NCBI RefSeq assembly: GCF_014650555.1 | Contig: NZ_BMVE01000002.1 | Location: 868,001-932,000 of the forward strand | Source: Streptomyces goshikiensis | GTDB taxonomy: Bacteria > Actinomycetota > Actinomycetes > Streptomycetales > Streptomycetaceae | Length of the DNA: 64,000 bases | Reading direction: 5' to 3' | Part shown: positions 24,848 to 34,290 of the stretch, in pieces | Position numbering within the stretch: position 1 is the first letter of the stretch | Layout: every line of letters begins with the position of its first letter | Notes under the pieces: model-generated | Databases searched by the model: none | What the model was told of the DNA's origin: nothing | What the model saw: the letters and a program-made list of their open reading frames with translations, nothing else | Program-made: the position numbers and the translations under genes

Positions 24848-25898
24848 GCGCGCGCAGCGCCGTACGTTCCTGCGCGCGACGCCGCAGCCAGGCACGCCAC
24901 CGCTGGCGCGTGACGATGAGGACAAGGCCCAGGGCGAGGAGGCCGCCGGCGGTGAGAGCGGCGACGAGCCAGGGGAAGCAGGACAGCCGGACCGTGTTGC
25001 TCTCCACGGTCTTCGCCGCGCCGCCGGGAACGGTGGCGGTCACCGAGGCGGTGACCGCGCGGCGGCCGAGAGCGGGGAGGCCGGCGAGGCGGCCGGTGAT
25101 GGTGGCGCTGCCGCCGGGGATCACGTAGATCCCCGTGGGGGTGAGCGGGACCGTACGCGTCGAGCCGCCACCGGTGACGTTCAGCGTTCCGGCGAAGGTG
25201 TACAGGACGTTGCCCGTGTTGCGTACGGTCACGGTGAACTCCTCGTCGCCGCCCGCGGGCCGGTGCTCCAGTTCTGTGAGGGAGACCTGGAGGTCGGCGG
25301 TGCCGGGGACGGTGAGCTGGACCAGCCGGGCGATACGGGTTTCGGTGTTCACCTGGCCGCTGACCGCGGGGGTGCGCAGCGCGGTGACCAGGCTGCCGAG
25401 GTAGCTGCCCGGCGGGGTGCCGTCGGGGACCGCGAGGGAGAAGCGGACCGTGGCGCTGCTCTTCGGCCGCACGGTGACGGTGGCCTCGGAGTCCAGCTTC
25501 AGCCAGGCTCCGACCGCGCGCATCCGCTGGCCTTCCTGCGCGGGGGCCAGGCCGCCGCCGGCCGCGTTGCTGACGTCGGCCCCGTAGACGTGGAAGGTCC
25601 GGGCCTCGTCGCTCTCGTTGTGGATGACGGCGGAGTCCTCGATCCGGGCGCCGGCCTTCAGCGCGTACCCGAAGTGCCCGCCGGTCAGCGTCGTCAGACC
25701 GTAGAGCCCGGCCTGCACTCCGAACGGCCCGCCCGCGGCGGATGCCGGTGGGGCGGGCGATGGTACGGGGCCCGGCGCTGCCTGCGCGCCCGGCGCCAGG
25801 GCGAGCACGAGGCCCGTGAGGAGGAGGCTCCACAGGGCGGGGAACCGTGCCCGGCGGGTGGCGGTGGCACTGCCCCGGGCGCGCAGACAGCTGTTCAT
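24735..25898 (-). CDS. Membrane-anchored DUF916 / WxL-interacting surface protein
   Basis: The 387-residue protein has an N-terminal signal peptide (core WSLLLTGLVLALAPGAQA). A domain like DUF916, the WxL-interacting protein peptidoglycan-binding domain, covers residues about 55-170 (GYALKAGARIEDSAVIHNESDEARTF in outline, ending PDGTPPGSYLGSLV). A second Ig-like domain, one transmembrane helix (LVAALTAGGLLALGLVLIV) and a basic cytoplasmic tail follow. In Firmicutes such proteins pair with WxL proteins on the cell wall. Directly upstream on the same strand is a secreted protein with a WxL-like C-terminus, so the pairing seems conserved here. The ATG at 25898 lies 4 bases after the preceding stop codon. 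The last 113 bases overlap the AraC gene tail to tail. Confidence 0.85.
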   Translation of the reverse strand: MNSCLRARGSATATRRARFPALWSLLLTGLVLALAPGAQAAPGPVPSPAPPASAAGGPFGVQAGLYGLTTLTGGHFGYALKAGARIEDSAVIHNESDEARTFHVYGADVSNAAGGGLAPAQEGQRMRAVGAWLKLDSEATVTVRPKSSATVRFSLAVPDGTPPGSYLGSLVTALRTPAVSGQVNTETRIARLVQLTVPGTADLQVSLTELEHRPAGGDEEFTVTVRNTGNVLYTFAGTLNVTGGGSTRTVPLTPTGIYVIPGGSATITGRLAGLPALGRRAVTASVTATVPGGAAKTVESNTVRLSCFPWLVAALTAGGLLALGLVLIVTRQRWRAWLRRRAQERTALRALKRELRATRCRPGCGSAGARSLRSSGRTRWGSGRNAS

Positions 25899-25902
25899 GG
25901 GA

Positions 25903-27660
25903 TCAGCCGGTGATCGTGTACTGGAGGGTGCCGCTGTAGGAGCCGGGGAGCGTCTCCGCGGGGATGTTCCACTGCGCCGTCGACCCGTCGTGGGTGAAGG
26001 CACCGCGGGTGCCGCCGTCGCCGGTCGCCATCGTCACGGCCGGGGAGAGGCTGGTGCCCGGTTGCGGATTGGCGCCCTGGGGGAAGTGGCCGCCCGGGCC
26101 GGGCTTGGCGATGCCCGTCCACTGGCCGCCCGTCCCGTTGAGGTGTCCGCCGGTCGTGACCTTCAGGTTGCTCCACCCGATGGTGTCCGCGCCGCTGACC
26201 AGGTCGGTGGTGGCGACGGTCACCGACCAGGGGGCGTTGGTCGAGAGGGTGTTGGTGTACTTGAACGTGCCGAGTCCGGCCGCGGTGCTGACGGTGCCGG
26301 GTGCCAGCCTGTCGAAGTTGACGGCCGGCAGGTTCACCTCCATCGACAGGACACCGGGCGCCTTGGCGACCTGTACCGACATCGACTGGGCCGTGCGGTT
26401 CGGCTTCGAGGTGTTCAGCAGCACCTGCGCCGCAACGCCCGCGGCAGCGGAGGAGGCCGCCAAGTCGGGCCGGCCGTCGCCGTTCAGGTCTGCGACGGCG
26501 TACGAGCCGTTCGCGCCGCCCTTCACTTCGTAGAGCGGGCTGGCGTTGCGGAAGGTGCCCGTGCCGTCGCCGAGGAGGACGGTGGGCTGGTTGTCGGGGC
26601 CGTTGTCGGTGACCAGGTCCGGCTTGCCGTCCGTGTTGACGTCGGTGATGGCCACGCCCTCAAGGGCGCTGCCGCCGACCGGGTGGGTGACCGGGGCACC
26701 GAAGGATCCGGCGCCGTCGCCGAGGAAGACGCTGATCGTCCGGTCGGTGTGCGCGATGACCACGTCTTGCCTGTTGTCGCCGCTCACGTCGCCGAGGGCG
26801 ATGGCGCGGCCGAGGAAGGCGCCGTCGGCGAAGCGGGTGGCCGGGCCGAGACGCCCCTTGCCGTCACCGAGGAGGACGGAGATGTCGGACGTACCCGCGT
26901 TCACGGTGACCACGTCGGGCTTGCCGTCGCCGTTCACGTCCCCGGTCTTCAAGCCGGAAGGGCGCAGCTGCGCGGCGGAGTGGCTGCTGGGCCGGCCGCC
27001 ACCCACGTAGTGGTTGCTCGCGGTGCCCAGCGCGCCGGTGCCGTCGTTGGTCCACACCGAGACGTTGTCGCCGTTGCTGTTGGACGTCAGGACGTCGGGC
27101 TTGGCGTCACCGTTCATGTCGGCGACCGTGATGTCCACGGGGAACATCGCGTTCGTCGACGGGTTGACCAGCGTCGGCGCGAAGTAGGAAGTGGCCGGGG
27201 CGAAGCCGCCCTTGCCGTCGCCGAGCAGCTCGACGATGCTGCCCATGCTTTCCGTACCGTGCTGCGTGGGCTGCTTGGTCAGGGCCGCGGCGACGACCGC
27301 GTCCAGCCGTCCGTCACCGTTGAGGTCCGCGAGTGCGACCGCCGTCGGGAAGGTGCCCGTGTCGAGCCCGAAGGAGACTCCGGGGCCGAAGCCGCCCTTG
27401 CCGTCGCCGAGCGCGGCCACCAGGGTGTTCGATCCCTTGACCGGGGTGACGAGGTCGGCCTTGCCGTCGCCGTTCAGGTCGCCCAGCGCCGGGGCAGTGC
27501 CCTTCCCGGAGCCGGCGGGCAGCGGGACGGTGGTCGCCCCGCTGAAGGAGACGGTGGGATCCGGTGCGGCCTGGGCGGCCGGGGCCAGACACAGCCCGGC
27601 TACGAGTGCGGCTGCTGAGCCGAGCACGAGCCCGGCTCTGCGTGGTGTGGAAGTGTTCAA
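25903..27660 (-). CDS. Secreted FG-GAP/VCBS propeller protein with WxL-like C-terminus
   Basis: About 585 residues: a signal peptide (AGLVLGSAAALVAGLCLAPAAQA), then seven calcium-loop repeats of the type DLNGDGKADLV, DVNGDGKPDVV and DVNTDGKPDLV spaced 50-60 residues apart, as in a seven-bladed FG-GAP propeller. The last 160 residues resemble a WxL wall-binding domain, with WSVTV and the terminal AQWNIPAETLPGSYSGTLQY. The TTG at 27660 is preferred because the signal peptide begins right after it and AAGGGG lies upstream; an open frame continues to 27795, so an earlier start is possible. It probably sits on the cell surface together with the DUF916 protein encoded four bases downstream. Confidence 0.83.
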   Translation of the reverse strand: MNTSTPRRAGLVLGSAAALVAGLCLAPAAQAAPDPTVSFSGATTVPLPAGSGKGTAPALGDLNGDGKADLVTPVKGSNTLVAALGDGKGGFGPGVSFGLDTGTFPTAVALADLNGDGRLDAVVAAALTKQPTQHGTESMGSIVELLGDGKGGFAPATSYFAPTLVNPSTNAMFPVDITVADMNGDAKPDVLTSNSNGDNVSVWTNDGTGALGTASNHYVGGGRPSSHSAAQLRPSGLKTGDVNGDGKPDVVTVNAGTSDISVLLGDGKGRLGPATRFADGAFLGRAIALGDVSGDNRQDVVIAHTDRTISVFLGDGAGSFGAPVTHPVGGSALEGVAITDVNTDGKPDLVTDNGPDNQPTVLLGDGTGTFRNASPLYEVKGGANGSYAVADLNGDGRPDLAASSAAAGVAAQVLLNTSKPNRTAQSMSVQVAKAPGVLSMEVNLPAVNFDRLAPGTVSTAAGLGTFKYTNTLSTNAPWSVTVATTDLVSGADTIGWSNLKVTTGGHLNGTGGQWTGIAKPGPGGHFPQGANPQPGTSLSPAVTMATGDGGTRGAFTHDGSTAQWNIPAETLPGSYSGTLQYTITG

Positions 27661-27932
27661 CGTACCCGCCCCTTGGGGATGTCGCGGCACGCCGACGGGA
27701 GGAGTCGACCTGCGGTGGTGTGATGGAGAGTCAGACGCAGTCAACACCGCCGCGCCGGGGAAGTTGAGTGGATGTCCCACCAGTTCCGGGGCCACTCCGC
27801 GGGTGTGAGCTGGTGATTCCTACGATCGGCCGGCTGGCTGGCTGCGGACCGGGAAGACCGATCGGCGCGGGACCGACTCCGACTCCGACGGCCGGCACGC
27901 CGGGGCGGGCGCCCACCCCGATCGCGGTGTGG
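27661..27932. other. Intergenic region between FG-GAP and MFS genes
   Basis: These 272 bases carry the promoter and leader of the FG-GAP gene (minus strand). No convincing gene, terminator or long repeat is visible; part is taken up by the possible N-terminal extension of the FG-GAP frame (to 27795). Confidence 0.5.
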
Positions 27933-29150
27933 CTAGGAGGCCTTGGGCCACGCGTGCCTTCCGGCCCGGTGGGCCCAGGCCACGAGGACGGTTAGGACGG
28001 CTGCCAGTCCGCCCAGGACCATGACTGCGGAGGGCGAGGAGCGGTCGAGGACAGCCCCTCCGACGAAGGCTCCGATGGAGATCGTGGCCTGGAAGGAGGC
28101 GGTGAAGAGGACCGAGGACGCCTCGGGGGAGTCCGGGGCGGCCTTGGAGAACCAGGTCTGGGAGCAGACCGGGACAGCGCCGTAGGCGACGCCCCAGACG
28201 ACCAGTAGTGTCACCGCGCCGGCGTCCGAGTGCCCCAGGACGGGGAGGAGGAGCGTCGCGCCGCCGATCAGCGCGGCGGCCGCCGCGAAGGTGGACCGCG
28301 GGTGGCGTCCCACCGTGGCTCCGCCCAGGAAGTTGCCGGCGATGCCGGCCGCTCCGTAGATGAGCAGGTAGACCGTGACGAGACCCGAACTGACATGGGT
28401 CACCTGCTCCAGGAACGGGGTGACGTAGGTGTACGTGCCGAAGTGGGCGAGCACCACGAGGAAAGTCATGACCAGGGCGAAGCGGGTGTTGGCGCTCCGG
28501 AGCATGCCACCGAGGACGTCGAGGCGCGTCGCCTGGCCGGAAGGCAGGGGCGGTACGACCACGAGCAGCAGCACGAGGACGGCCAGCGTGAAGCCGCCCA
28601 TGACGAGGAACGCCGTCCGCCAGCCTGCGATGTCACCGATGAAGGTGCCCAGCGGCACGCCGAGTACGGAGCCGAGCGGTACGGCGGAGAAGATCACCGA
28701 GGTCGCGCGGCCCACGGACTTCGCGGGAACCAGCTGGCCGGCGAGTCCGGCGCCGATGGACCAGAATCCGCCGATGGTGATGCCCACCATGACGCGGGAG
28801 ATCAGGACCAGCCAGTAGCTCGAAGCGGCGGCGGCCAGGAAGTTGGCCAGCGCCAGCAGCAGGATGAACACACCCAGCATGACCCGCCGGTCGATACGCC
28901 CAGTGGCCACCGTGACCACGGGGGCCGAGAGCGCGGCGAGGAGTCCTGGCATGGTCATCATGAGACCAGCCATTCCGTCCGAAACGGTGAAACTCGATCC
29001 GATCGAGGTGAGAAGGCCGATCGGAAGGATCTCGGTCGTGACGATGGAGAAGATCCCCAGCATCACCGAAATGACGGCCAGCCAGGAGACGGACGGCGAG
29101 CGGTCCGTCGGTGCGGGGGACCGGGCGGAAAAGGTGGTCGCTGTGGACAT
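27933..29150 (-). CDS. MFS transporter, DHA1 family (AraJ/YdhP-like)
   Basis: The 405-residue protein has 12 predicted membrane segments. Motif A lies in the first half (ATGRIDRRVMLG), and RVMVGITIGGFWSIGAGLAGQL is typical of sugar/drug efflux DHA1 transporters of the AraJ, NepI and YdhP type. Likely a proton-coupled efflux pump; substrate unknown. It is transcribed in the same direction as the desaturase genes upstream but is separated from them by 112 bases. Confidence 0.9.
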   Translation of the reverse strand: MSTATTFSARSPAPTDRSPSVSWLAVISVMLGIFSIVTTEILPIGLLTSIGSSFTVSDGMAGLMMTMPGLLAALSAPVVTVATGRIDRRVMLGVFILLLALANFLAAAASSYWLVLISRVMVGITIGGFWSIGAGLAGQLVPAKSVGRATSVIFSAVPLGSVLGVPLGTFIGDIAGWRTAFLVMGGFTLAVLVLLLVVVPPLPSGQATRLDVLGGMLRSANTRFALVMTFLVVLAHFGTYTYVTPFLEQVTHVSSGLVTVYLLIYGAAGIAGNFLGGATVGRHPRSTFAAAAALIGGATLLLPVLGHSDAGAVTLLVVWGVAYGAVPVCSQTWFSKAAPDSPEASSVLFTASFQATISIGAFVGGAVLDRSSPSAVMVLGGLAAVLTVLVAWAHRAGRHAWPKAS

Positions 29151-29262
29151 GAACCCCGTCCTGAGTCGGACATCACATGCAGAGTTGCGTGATCTCCACT
29201 CCAGCAGGAACGGGCGCCATTTTCCGGCGGGTTACCGACACCAACGGAACCGCTACCGGGAA

Positions 29263-30381
29263 TCAGGCGGCGACGAGCTCCTGCTCGCGGTCCGGCGCAT
29301 CGACCTTGGGCTTCTTGTTTGGCAGCGAGAGCCGGAAGACCTTGTGCCACGCGGAGAACACCTGCTTGGGCAGCGGCCCGGTGACGTACTCCAGCTCGTA
29401 CTTCTCGAACAGCGCGCGCACCTTCACCGCGACCTCGGCGTACCGGTTGCTCGGCAGGTCCGGGAACAGGTGGTGCTCGATCTGGTGCGACAGGTTGCCG
29501 GTCATGAAGTGCATGGCCCTGCTGCCGCTGATGTTCGCCGAGCCCATCATCTGGCGCAGGTACCACTGGCCGCGCGTCTCGCCCTTGATCGACCGGCGCT
29601 CGAAGACCTGCACGCCCTCGGGGAAGTGCCCGCACATGATCACGGAGTGGGACCAGACGTTGCGGACCAGGTTCGCGGTGAACGTGGCGGCGAGGGTGGT
29701 GAGGAACGACGGGCCCGACAGCAGCGGGTGGATCACGTAGTCCTTGAGCACCTGCTTGCGGATCTTGCGGCCCACGGCCTTGGCCCGGGCGCGGAATTCC
29801 GGGTTCTTGCGGCGGCGCTTGTGCAGGTTCCTGCCGAGCTCCAGGTCGTACGCCGCGATGCCGTACTCGAAGAAGCAGGCGTTGATGAAGTTCCACAGCG
29901 GCTGGCCGAGGTGGAGCGGGTGCCACTTCTGGTCCTCGTCGACGCGCATGATGCCGTAGCCGAGGTCGTTGTCCTTGCCGATCACGTTGGTGTACGTGTG
30001 GTGCAGCTCGTTGTGCGAATGCCTCCACTGATCGGACGGCGAGACGTGGTCCCACTCCCAGGTGGTGGAATGGATCTTCGGGTCCCGCATCCAGTCCCAC
30101 TGGCCGTGCAGGACGTTGTGACCGATCTCCATGTTGTCCATGATCTTCGCCACGGACAGACCGGCGGTGCCGAGCAGCCACGCGGGCGGGAAGAACGAGA
30201 ACAGCAGCACGCCCCTGCTGACCAGCTCAAGCTTGCGCTGCGCCGAGATGACCCTACGGATGTAGGCGGCGTCCTTCTCGCCCCGGCTGGCAATCACCTC
30301 ATTGCGGATCGCGTCCAGCTCGCGGCCGAGCTCCTCGATCTGCTCCGCGGTCAGGTGGGCGGTGGGGTCGATGGCGGTCAA
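29263..30381 (-). CDS. Membrane fatty acid desaturase (acyl-CoA/acyl-lipid, DesA3-like)
   Basis: The 372-residue protein has three His boxes: GHNVLH (88-92), HSHNELHH (121-128) and HQIEHH near the C-terminus. Between them lie hydrophobic stretches (GVLLFSFFPPAWLLGTAGL). The family inserts cis double bonds in acyl chains using a diiron centre, O2 and electrons from a partner reductase. The most likely start is TTG at 30381, preceded by TAGGAG and followed by the normal N-terminus TAIDPTAHLT. It lies 7 bases after the ferredoxin-reductase gene, matching the Rv3230c-Rv3229c pair of M. tuberculosis. The set is divergent from a PucR regulator. Confidence 0.92.
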   Translation of the reverse strand: MTAIDPTAHLTAEQIEELGRELDAIRNEVIASRGEKDAAYIRRVISAQRKLELVSRGVLLFSFFPPAWLLGTAGLSVAKIMDNMEIGHNVLHGQWDWMRDPKIHSTTWEWDHVSPSDQWRHSHNELHHTYTNVIGKDNDLGYGIMRVDEDQKWHPLHLGQPLWNFINACFFEYGIAAYDLELGRNLHKRRRKNPEFRARAKAVGRKIRKQVLKDYVIHPLLSGPSFLTTLAATFTANLVRNVWSHSVIMCGHFPEGVQVFERRSIKGETRGQWYLRQMMGSANISGSRAMHFMTGNLSHQIEHHLFPDLPSNRYAEVAVKVRALFEKYELEYVTGPLPKQVFSAWHKVFRLSLPNKKPKVDAPDREQELVAA

Positions 30382-30388
30382 GGTGCTC

Positions 30389-31444
30389 CTACCGTTCGAT
30401 GTCGCAGGGGCCCGCCGCGGCGGACACACAGGTCTGGATGAGGACGCCCGGCTCGGCCTCGGTGATCTCGCCGGTGCGCAGGTCGCGGACGGCACCCGCC
30501 TTGAGCGGCGTGACGCAGCCGAAGCAGATGCCCATACGGCATCCGGACGGCATGAGCACGCCGGCCTCCTCGCCGACGTCCAGCAACGGCGTGGCGCCGT
30601 CCGCGTCGACGGTCCTGCGGGTGGCGCTGAAGGTGACCTCGCCGCCGTCACCGGCGACGACGATGCCGGGGCGGAAGCGTTCGGTGTGCAGGCGCTCTTC
30701 GACGCCGTGTGCACTCCAGAACTCCTCGGCGGCGTCGAGCAGGCCCGCGGGCCCGCAAGCCCAGGTCTCGCGCTCGGCCCAGTCGGGTACCAGTTCGTCG
30801 AGACGGGCGATGTCGAGCACGCCGTCCGTGTCGGTGTGCACCTCGGTGAGCCGCAGCTTCTTCTCCGCGACCAGGTCGTGCAGTTCGTTGCGGAAGATCA
30901 CGTCTTGTGGCTGTGGCGCGCTGTGGACCATGACGACGTCGTCGAACTCGATGTCACGCAGCATGCCCATCACGGGCGTGATGCCGCTGCCGGCCGTCAG
31001 GTAGAGCACCTTGGCGGGCTTGGCCTCCGGCAGTACGAAGTCACCGGTCGGCTGGTCGAGCTGGACCAGCGTGCCCGGTTTCGCCCTGCGGACCAGGTGG
31101 TTGCTGACCTTGCCGTCCGGGATCGCCTTCACGGTGATCGTGACGCGGCCGTCCTTGCGGTCCGTCGGCGAGGTGATGGAGTAGGCGCGCCACAGGCGCC
31201 TCCCGTCGACGTCGACCCCGATCCGCACGTACTGACCGGCCGTGTGACCGCGCCAGCCCCTTCCCGGCCTGATCACGATGGTCGCGGCGTCACCCGTCTC
31301 GGGGTGCACGGCCTCGATGCGCCCACGCAGGTCAGCGCCCGCACGCAGCGGGCTGACCAGGTCGAGGTAGTCCGACGGCAGCAGCGGCGTCGTGATCATC
31401 TCCAGCAGTTTCCACGCCCTACTGCGGAGCGCTGTACTCGTCAT
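30389..31444 (-). CDS. Ferredoxin reductase with C-terminal 2Fe-2S domain (desaturase electron donor)
   Basis: The 351-residue protein has an FAD-binding part (RAYSITSP), an NAD(P)-binding part (LTAGSGITPVMGML) and a plant-type 2Fe-2S domain (CRMGICFGC followed by QTCVS). This is the one-chain oxidoreductase that supplies electrons to membrane desaturases, as Rv3230c does for DesA3. The ATG at 31444 is the only start close to the promoter; its ribosome site (CTGGGG) is weak. Promoter and operators lie in the 86 bases shared with the PucR gene. Confidence 0.92.
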   Translation of the reverse strand: MTSTALRSRAWKLLEMITTPLLPSDYLDLVSPLRAGADLRGRIEAVHPETGDAATIVIRPGRGWRGHTAGQYVRIGVDVDGRRLWRAYSITSPTDRKDGRVTITVKAIPDGKVSNHLVRRAKPGTLVQLDQPTGDFVLPEAKPAKVLYLTAGSGITPVMGMLRDIEFDDVVMVHSAPQPQDVIFRNELHDLVAEKKLRLTEVHTDTDGVLDIARLDELVPDWAERETWACGPAGLLDAAEEFWSAHGVEERLHTERFRPGIVVAGDGGEVTFSATRRTVDADGATPLLDVGEEAGVLMPSGCRMGICFGCVTPLKAGAVRDLRTGEITEAEPGVLIQTCVSAAAGPCDIER

Positions 31445-31464
31445 GACCCCAGCTTGATGCGCCT

Positions 31465-31524
31465 CAGGGCGTAAAGTCCTGACCGCAGGACGTAAATTTG
31501 CCCGGCTGAATTGTTCCCAGGGAA
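31465..31524. promoter_or_regulatory. Operator-like repeats between desaturase operon and PucR gene
   Basis: A direct repeat CAGG-R-CGTAAA occurs at 31465-31475 and 31486-31496, exactly 21 bases (two helical turns) apart. Within it, GTCCT-gaccgc-AGGAC forms a dyad (31476-31491). A separate perfect palindrome TTCCC-A-GGGAA lies at 31514-31524, seven bases before the PucR start. These are likely binding sites for the divergent regulator. Confidence 0.65.
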
Positions 31525-31530
31525 TAAAAC

Positions 31531-32676
31531 ATGAGCCATCCAATCCGGAGGGTCACCGAACTGGCCCTGGATCCGACAACGGTCACCGCACTTCGGGCCA
31601 CGCTGAAGAGCACCGCCGACGAGGTCGTCCAGGCGATCATCGACGAGGTCCCTCCCTACGCCAACGCCCTCTCGGGGCGCATGGGCGTCACCATCCGCCG
31701 AGCCGTCCGCACTGCCCTGGGGCACTACCTGGACCTCGCGAGCGGGAACGCCACGGGCGGCGACGCCGGTGACGCGGCCTACGAGCTGGGCCGCGGCGAG
31801 GTGCGCGACGGGCGGTCGATGGACGCCCTGCTCAGCGCCTACCGCGTCGGCGCCCGCGTGGCCTGGCGATGCCTGGCAGCGGGCGCCGTACCCGCAGGTC
31901 TGCCCGCCGCCGAGGTCGCCAAGTTCGCCGAGCTGACCTTCGCCTACATCGACGAGCTCTCCGGCGCGAGCGCCGCGGGCCACGCCGACGAACTGGCTGC
32001 CCGGGGCCGGGACCACGAGCGCCACCTGGAACACCTGGCCCGCGACCTCCTCGCCGGCGCGAGCCCGGAGGTGCTGCTGGCCTCTGTGCAACGGGCCGGG
32101 TGGCAGCCTCCGGTTTCGCTGACCGCCGTCCTGCTGCCCGCCGCCCAGGCCCGGCCCGCCTACCGCGCGCTCGACCCGAGCACCCTCGTCCTCGACGATC
32201 TGCCGGACGCCCTCGGTGTGCTGCTCGTCCCCGATGCCGACCGGTCACATCTCTTGCGGCAGCTGGCCGAGCGCACCGCCGTGGTCGGCCCGGCCCGGCC
32301 GTGGACCCGTGCGTCTGCCTCGTACGCACGAGCCGTACGCGCGCGCTCCCTCTCCGCCGATATCCGCGACACCGAGGACCACCTGCCCGAGCTGGTGCTG
32401 AGCGCTGACGTGGACGCGTTCGCAGACCTGCGCGCCCGAGCCCTCGCACCGTTGCGGACCCTGCCCGTCGCGACGGCACGGCGACTGGAGGAGACGTTGC
32501 GGGAGTGGCTGCTGCACCAGGGCAGGCGGGACGAGGCGGCGGCGGCGCTGTTCGTCCACCCTCAGACCGTCCGGTACCGGATGTCGCAGCTGCGGGAGCT
32601 GTATCCGGATCTCGCATCGCCACACCGGGTCCTCGAACTGACGCTGGCGGTCGGTCTTCGCGCCGACGGCGCCTGA
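31531..32676 (+). CDS. PucR/CdaR-family transcriptional regulator
   Basis: The 381-residue protein has an N-terminal helical sensor region (RsbR-like, 10-160) and a C-terminal PucR helix-turn-helix, ending in ALFVHPQTVRYRMSQLRELY (about residues 335-360). There is no signal peptide. PucR proteins often regulate the divergent operon beside them; streptomycete and mycobacterial desaturase genes commonly have such a neighbour. The ATG at 31531 lies directly after a palindrome, suggesting autoregulation. Its 3' end converges on the aldehyde dehydrogenase gene. Confidence 0.9.
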   Translation: MSHPIRRVTELALDPTTVTALRATLKSTADEVVQAIIDEVPPYANALSGRMGVTIRRAVRTALGHYLDLASGNATGGDAGDAAYELGRGEVRDGRSMDALLSAYRVGARVAWRCLAAGAVPAGLPAAEVAKFAELTFAYIDELSGASAAGHADELAARGRDHERHLEHLARDLLAGASPEVLLASVQRAGWQPPVSLTAVLLPAAQARPAYRALDPSTLVLDDLPDALGVLLVPDADRSHLLRQLAERTAVVGPARPWTRASASYARAVRARSLSADIRDTEDHLPELVLSADVDAFADLRARALAPLRTLPVATARRLEETLREWLLHQGRRDEAAAALFVHPQTVRYRMSQLRELYPDLASPHRVLELTLAVGLRADGA

Positions 32677-32713
32677 CGGGCAAAAGCCCAGGCCGGGCGC
32701 CGTCTTTCAGGCA

Positions 32714-34237
32714 CTAGAAGAAGCCGAGCCTCTTGGGGGAGTAGCTGACCAGGAGGTTCTTCGTCTGCTGGTAGTGCTCCAGCATCATCTTGTGGGTCTC
32801 GCGGCCGATCCCCGACTGCTTGTAGCCGCCGAAGGCGGCGTGGGCCGGGTAGGCGTGGTAGCAGTTCGTCCAGACGCGGCCCGCCTGGATCGCGCGGCCC
32901 GCGCGGTAGGCCGTGTTGATGTCGCGGGTCCAGACGCCGGCGCCCAGGCCGTACGCCGTGTCGTTGGCGATGCGGACTGCGTCCTCGAAGTCCTGGAACG
33001 ACGTCACCGAGACCACCGGGCCGAAGATCTCCTCCTGGAAGATCCGCATCCGGTTGTCGCCCTCGAAGATGGTCGGCTGGACGTAGAAACCGCCCGCCAG
33101 CTCGCCGCCCAGGTCCTGCTTCTGGCCGCCCGTCAGGATCTTCGCGCCCTCCCGCTGGCCGATCTCCACGTACGACAGGACCTTCCGCAGCTGCTCCTCG
33201 GACGCCTGCGCGCCGATCATCGTGTCCGTGTCCAGCGGGTGTCCCGGCACGATCAGTTCCGTGCGCGCGACCGCCGCGTCGAGGAAGTCCCCGTACCGGC
33301 CCCGCTCGATCAGGGCGCGCGACGGGCTCGTGCACACCTCGCCCTGATTGAGGGCGAACATCGTGAAGCCCTCCAGGGCCTTGTCCCGCAGCTCGTCGTC
33401 GGTCGTCCAGATGTCGTCGAAGAACAGGTTCGGGCTCTTGCCGCCCAGCTCCAGGGTGACCGGCTTCAGGTGCTCCGCCGCGTACTGCATGATCAGCCGC
33501 CCGGTCGAGGTCTCCCCGGTGAAGGCGATCTTCGCCACGCGCGGGCTGGACGCCAGCGGCTTGCCGGCCTCCTCGCCGAAGCCGTTGACGATGTTCACCA
33601 CCCCCGGCGGCAGCAGGTCCGCGACCAGGCTCAGCCAGTAGTGCACCGACGCCGGCGTCTGCTCCGCCGGCTTCAGCACCACCGTGTTGCCCGCCGCGAG
33701 CGCCGGCGCCAGCTTCCACACCGCCATCAGGATCGGGAAGTTCCACGGGATGATCTGGCCGACCACCCCCAGCGGCTCGTGGAAGTGGTAGGCGACCGTG
33801 TCGTCGTCGATCTGGCTGAGCGCACCCTCCTGCGCCCGCAGCGCGCCCGCGAAGTAGCGGAACTGGTCGATCGCGAGCGGTATGTCGGCGGCGAGGGTCT
33901 CCCGGACCGGCTTGCCGTTCTCCCAGGTCTCCGCGACCGCGAGGGCCTCCAGGTGCTGCTCCATCCGGTCCGCGATCCGCAGGAGGACCGACGACCGCTC
34001 GGCGACCGGGGTGCGTCCCCACGCGGGCGCGGCGGCGTGCGCCGCGTCCAGGGCCCGTTCCACGTCCTCGGCCGTGCCCCGAGCGACCTCGGTGAAGGTC
34101 TGCCCGTTGACGGGGGAGGGGTTCGCGAAGTACCCGCCCCGGGCGGGACCGACGTACTCACCGCCGATGAAGTGGTCGTACCGGGACGCGTACGACATGA
34201 GCGAGCCCTCGGTTCCGGGCGCGGCGTAACGGGCCAT
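32714..34237 (-). CDS. NAD-dependent aldehyde dehydrogenase (ExaC/AcoD-like)
   Basis: The 507-residue enzyme contains the catalytic Glu in LELGGKSPN and Cys in [11 protein letters not shown], with the NAD-binding region [14 protein letters not shown]. Its length and N-terminus ([14 protein letters not shown]) match acetaldehyde dehydrogenases of the ExaC/AldB group, which oxidise acetaldehyde and other short aldehydes to acids. The ATG at 34237 has TGGAGGA upstream. A GAF-domain regulator lies just upstream on the same strand, 53 bases away, and is its probable activator, as in acetoin- or alcohol-responsive systems. Confidence 0.93.
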   Translation of the reverse strand: MARYAAPGTEGSLMSYASRYDHFIGGEYVGPARGGYFANPSPVNGQTFTEVARGTAEDVERALDAAHAAAPAWGRTPVAERSSVLLRIADRMEQHLEALAVAETWENGKPVRETLAADIPLAIDQFRYFAGALRAQEGALSQIDDDTVAYHFHEPLGVVGQIIPWNFPILMAVWKLAPALAAGNTVVLKPAEQTPASVHYWLSLVADLLPPGVVNIVNGFGEEAGKPLASSPRVAKIAFTGETSTGRLIMQYAAEHLKPVTLELGGKSPNLFFDDIWTTDDELRDKALEGFTMFALNQGEVCTSPSRALIERGRYGDFLDAAVARTELIVPGHPLDTDTMIGAQASEEQLRKVLSYVEIGQREGAKILTGGQKQDLGGELAGGFYVQPTIFEGDNRMRIFQEEIFGPVVSVTSFQDFEDAVRIANDTAYGLGAGVWTRDINTAYRAGRAIQAGRVWTNCYHAYPAHAAFGGYKQSGIGRETHKMMLEHYQQTKNLLVSYSPKRLGFF

Positions 34238-34290
34238 GAGTCCTCCACTCGCCGGGCGCCGGCCGCCGTCGGACAGCGCTCGCCAGGAGG

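Noticed and set aside
29172..29193. ATCAC...GTGAT dyad upstream of the MFS gene
   Set aside because: Only five matching bases per arm with a 12-base spacer; expected by chance.
32678..32689. GGGC-AAAA-GCCC hairpin between PucR and aldehyde dehydrogenase genes
   Set aside because: Four-base stem is too weak to call a terminator.
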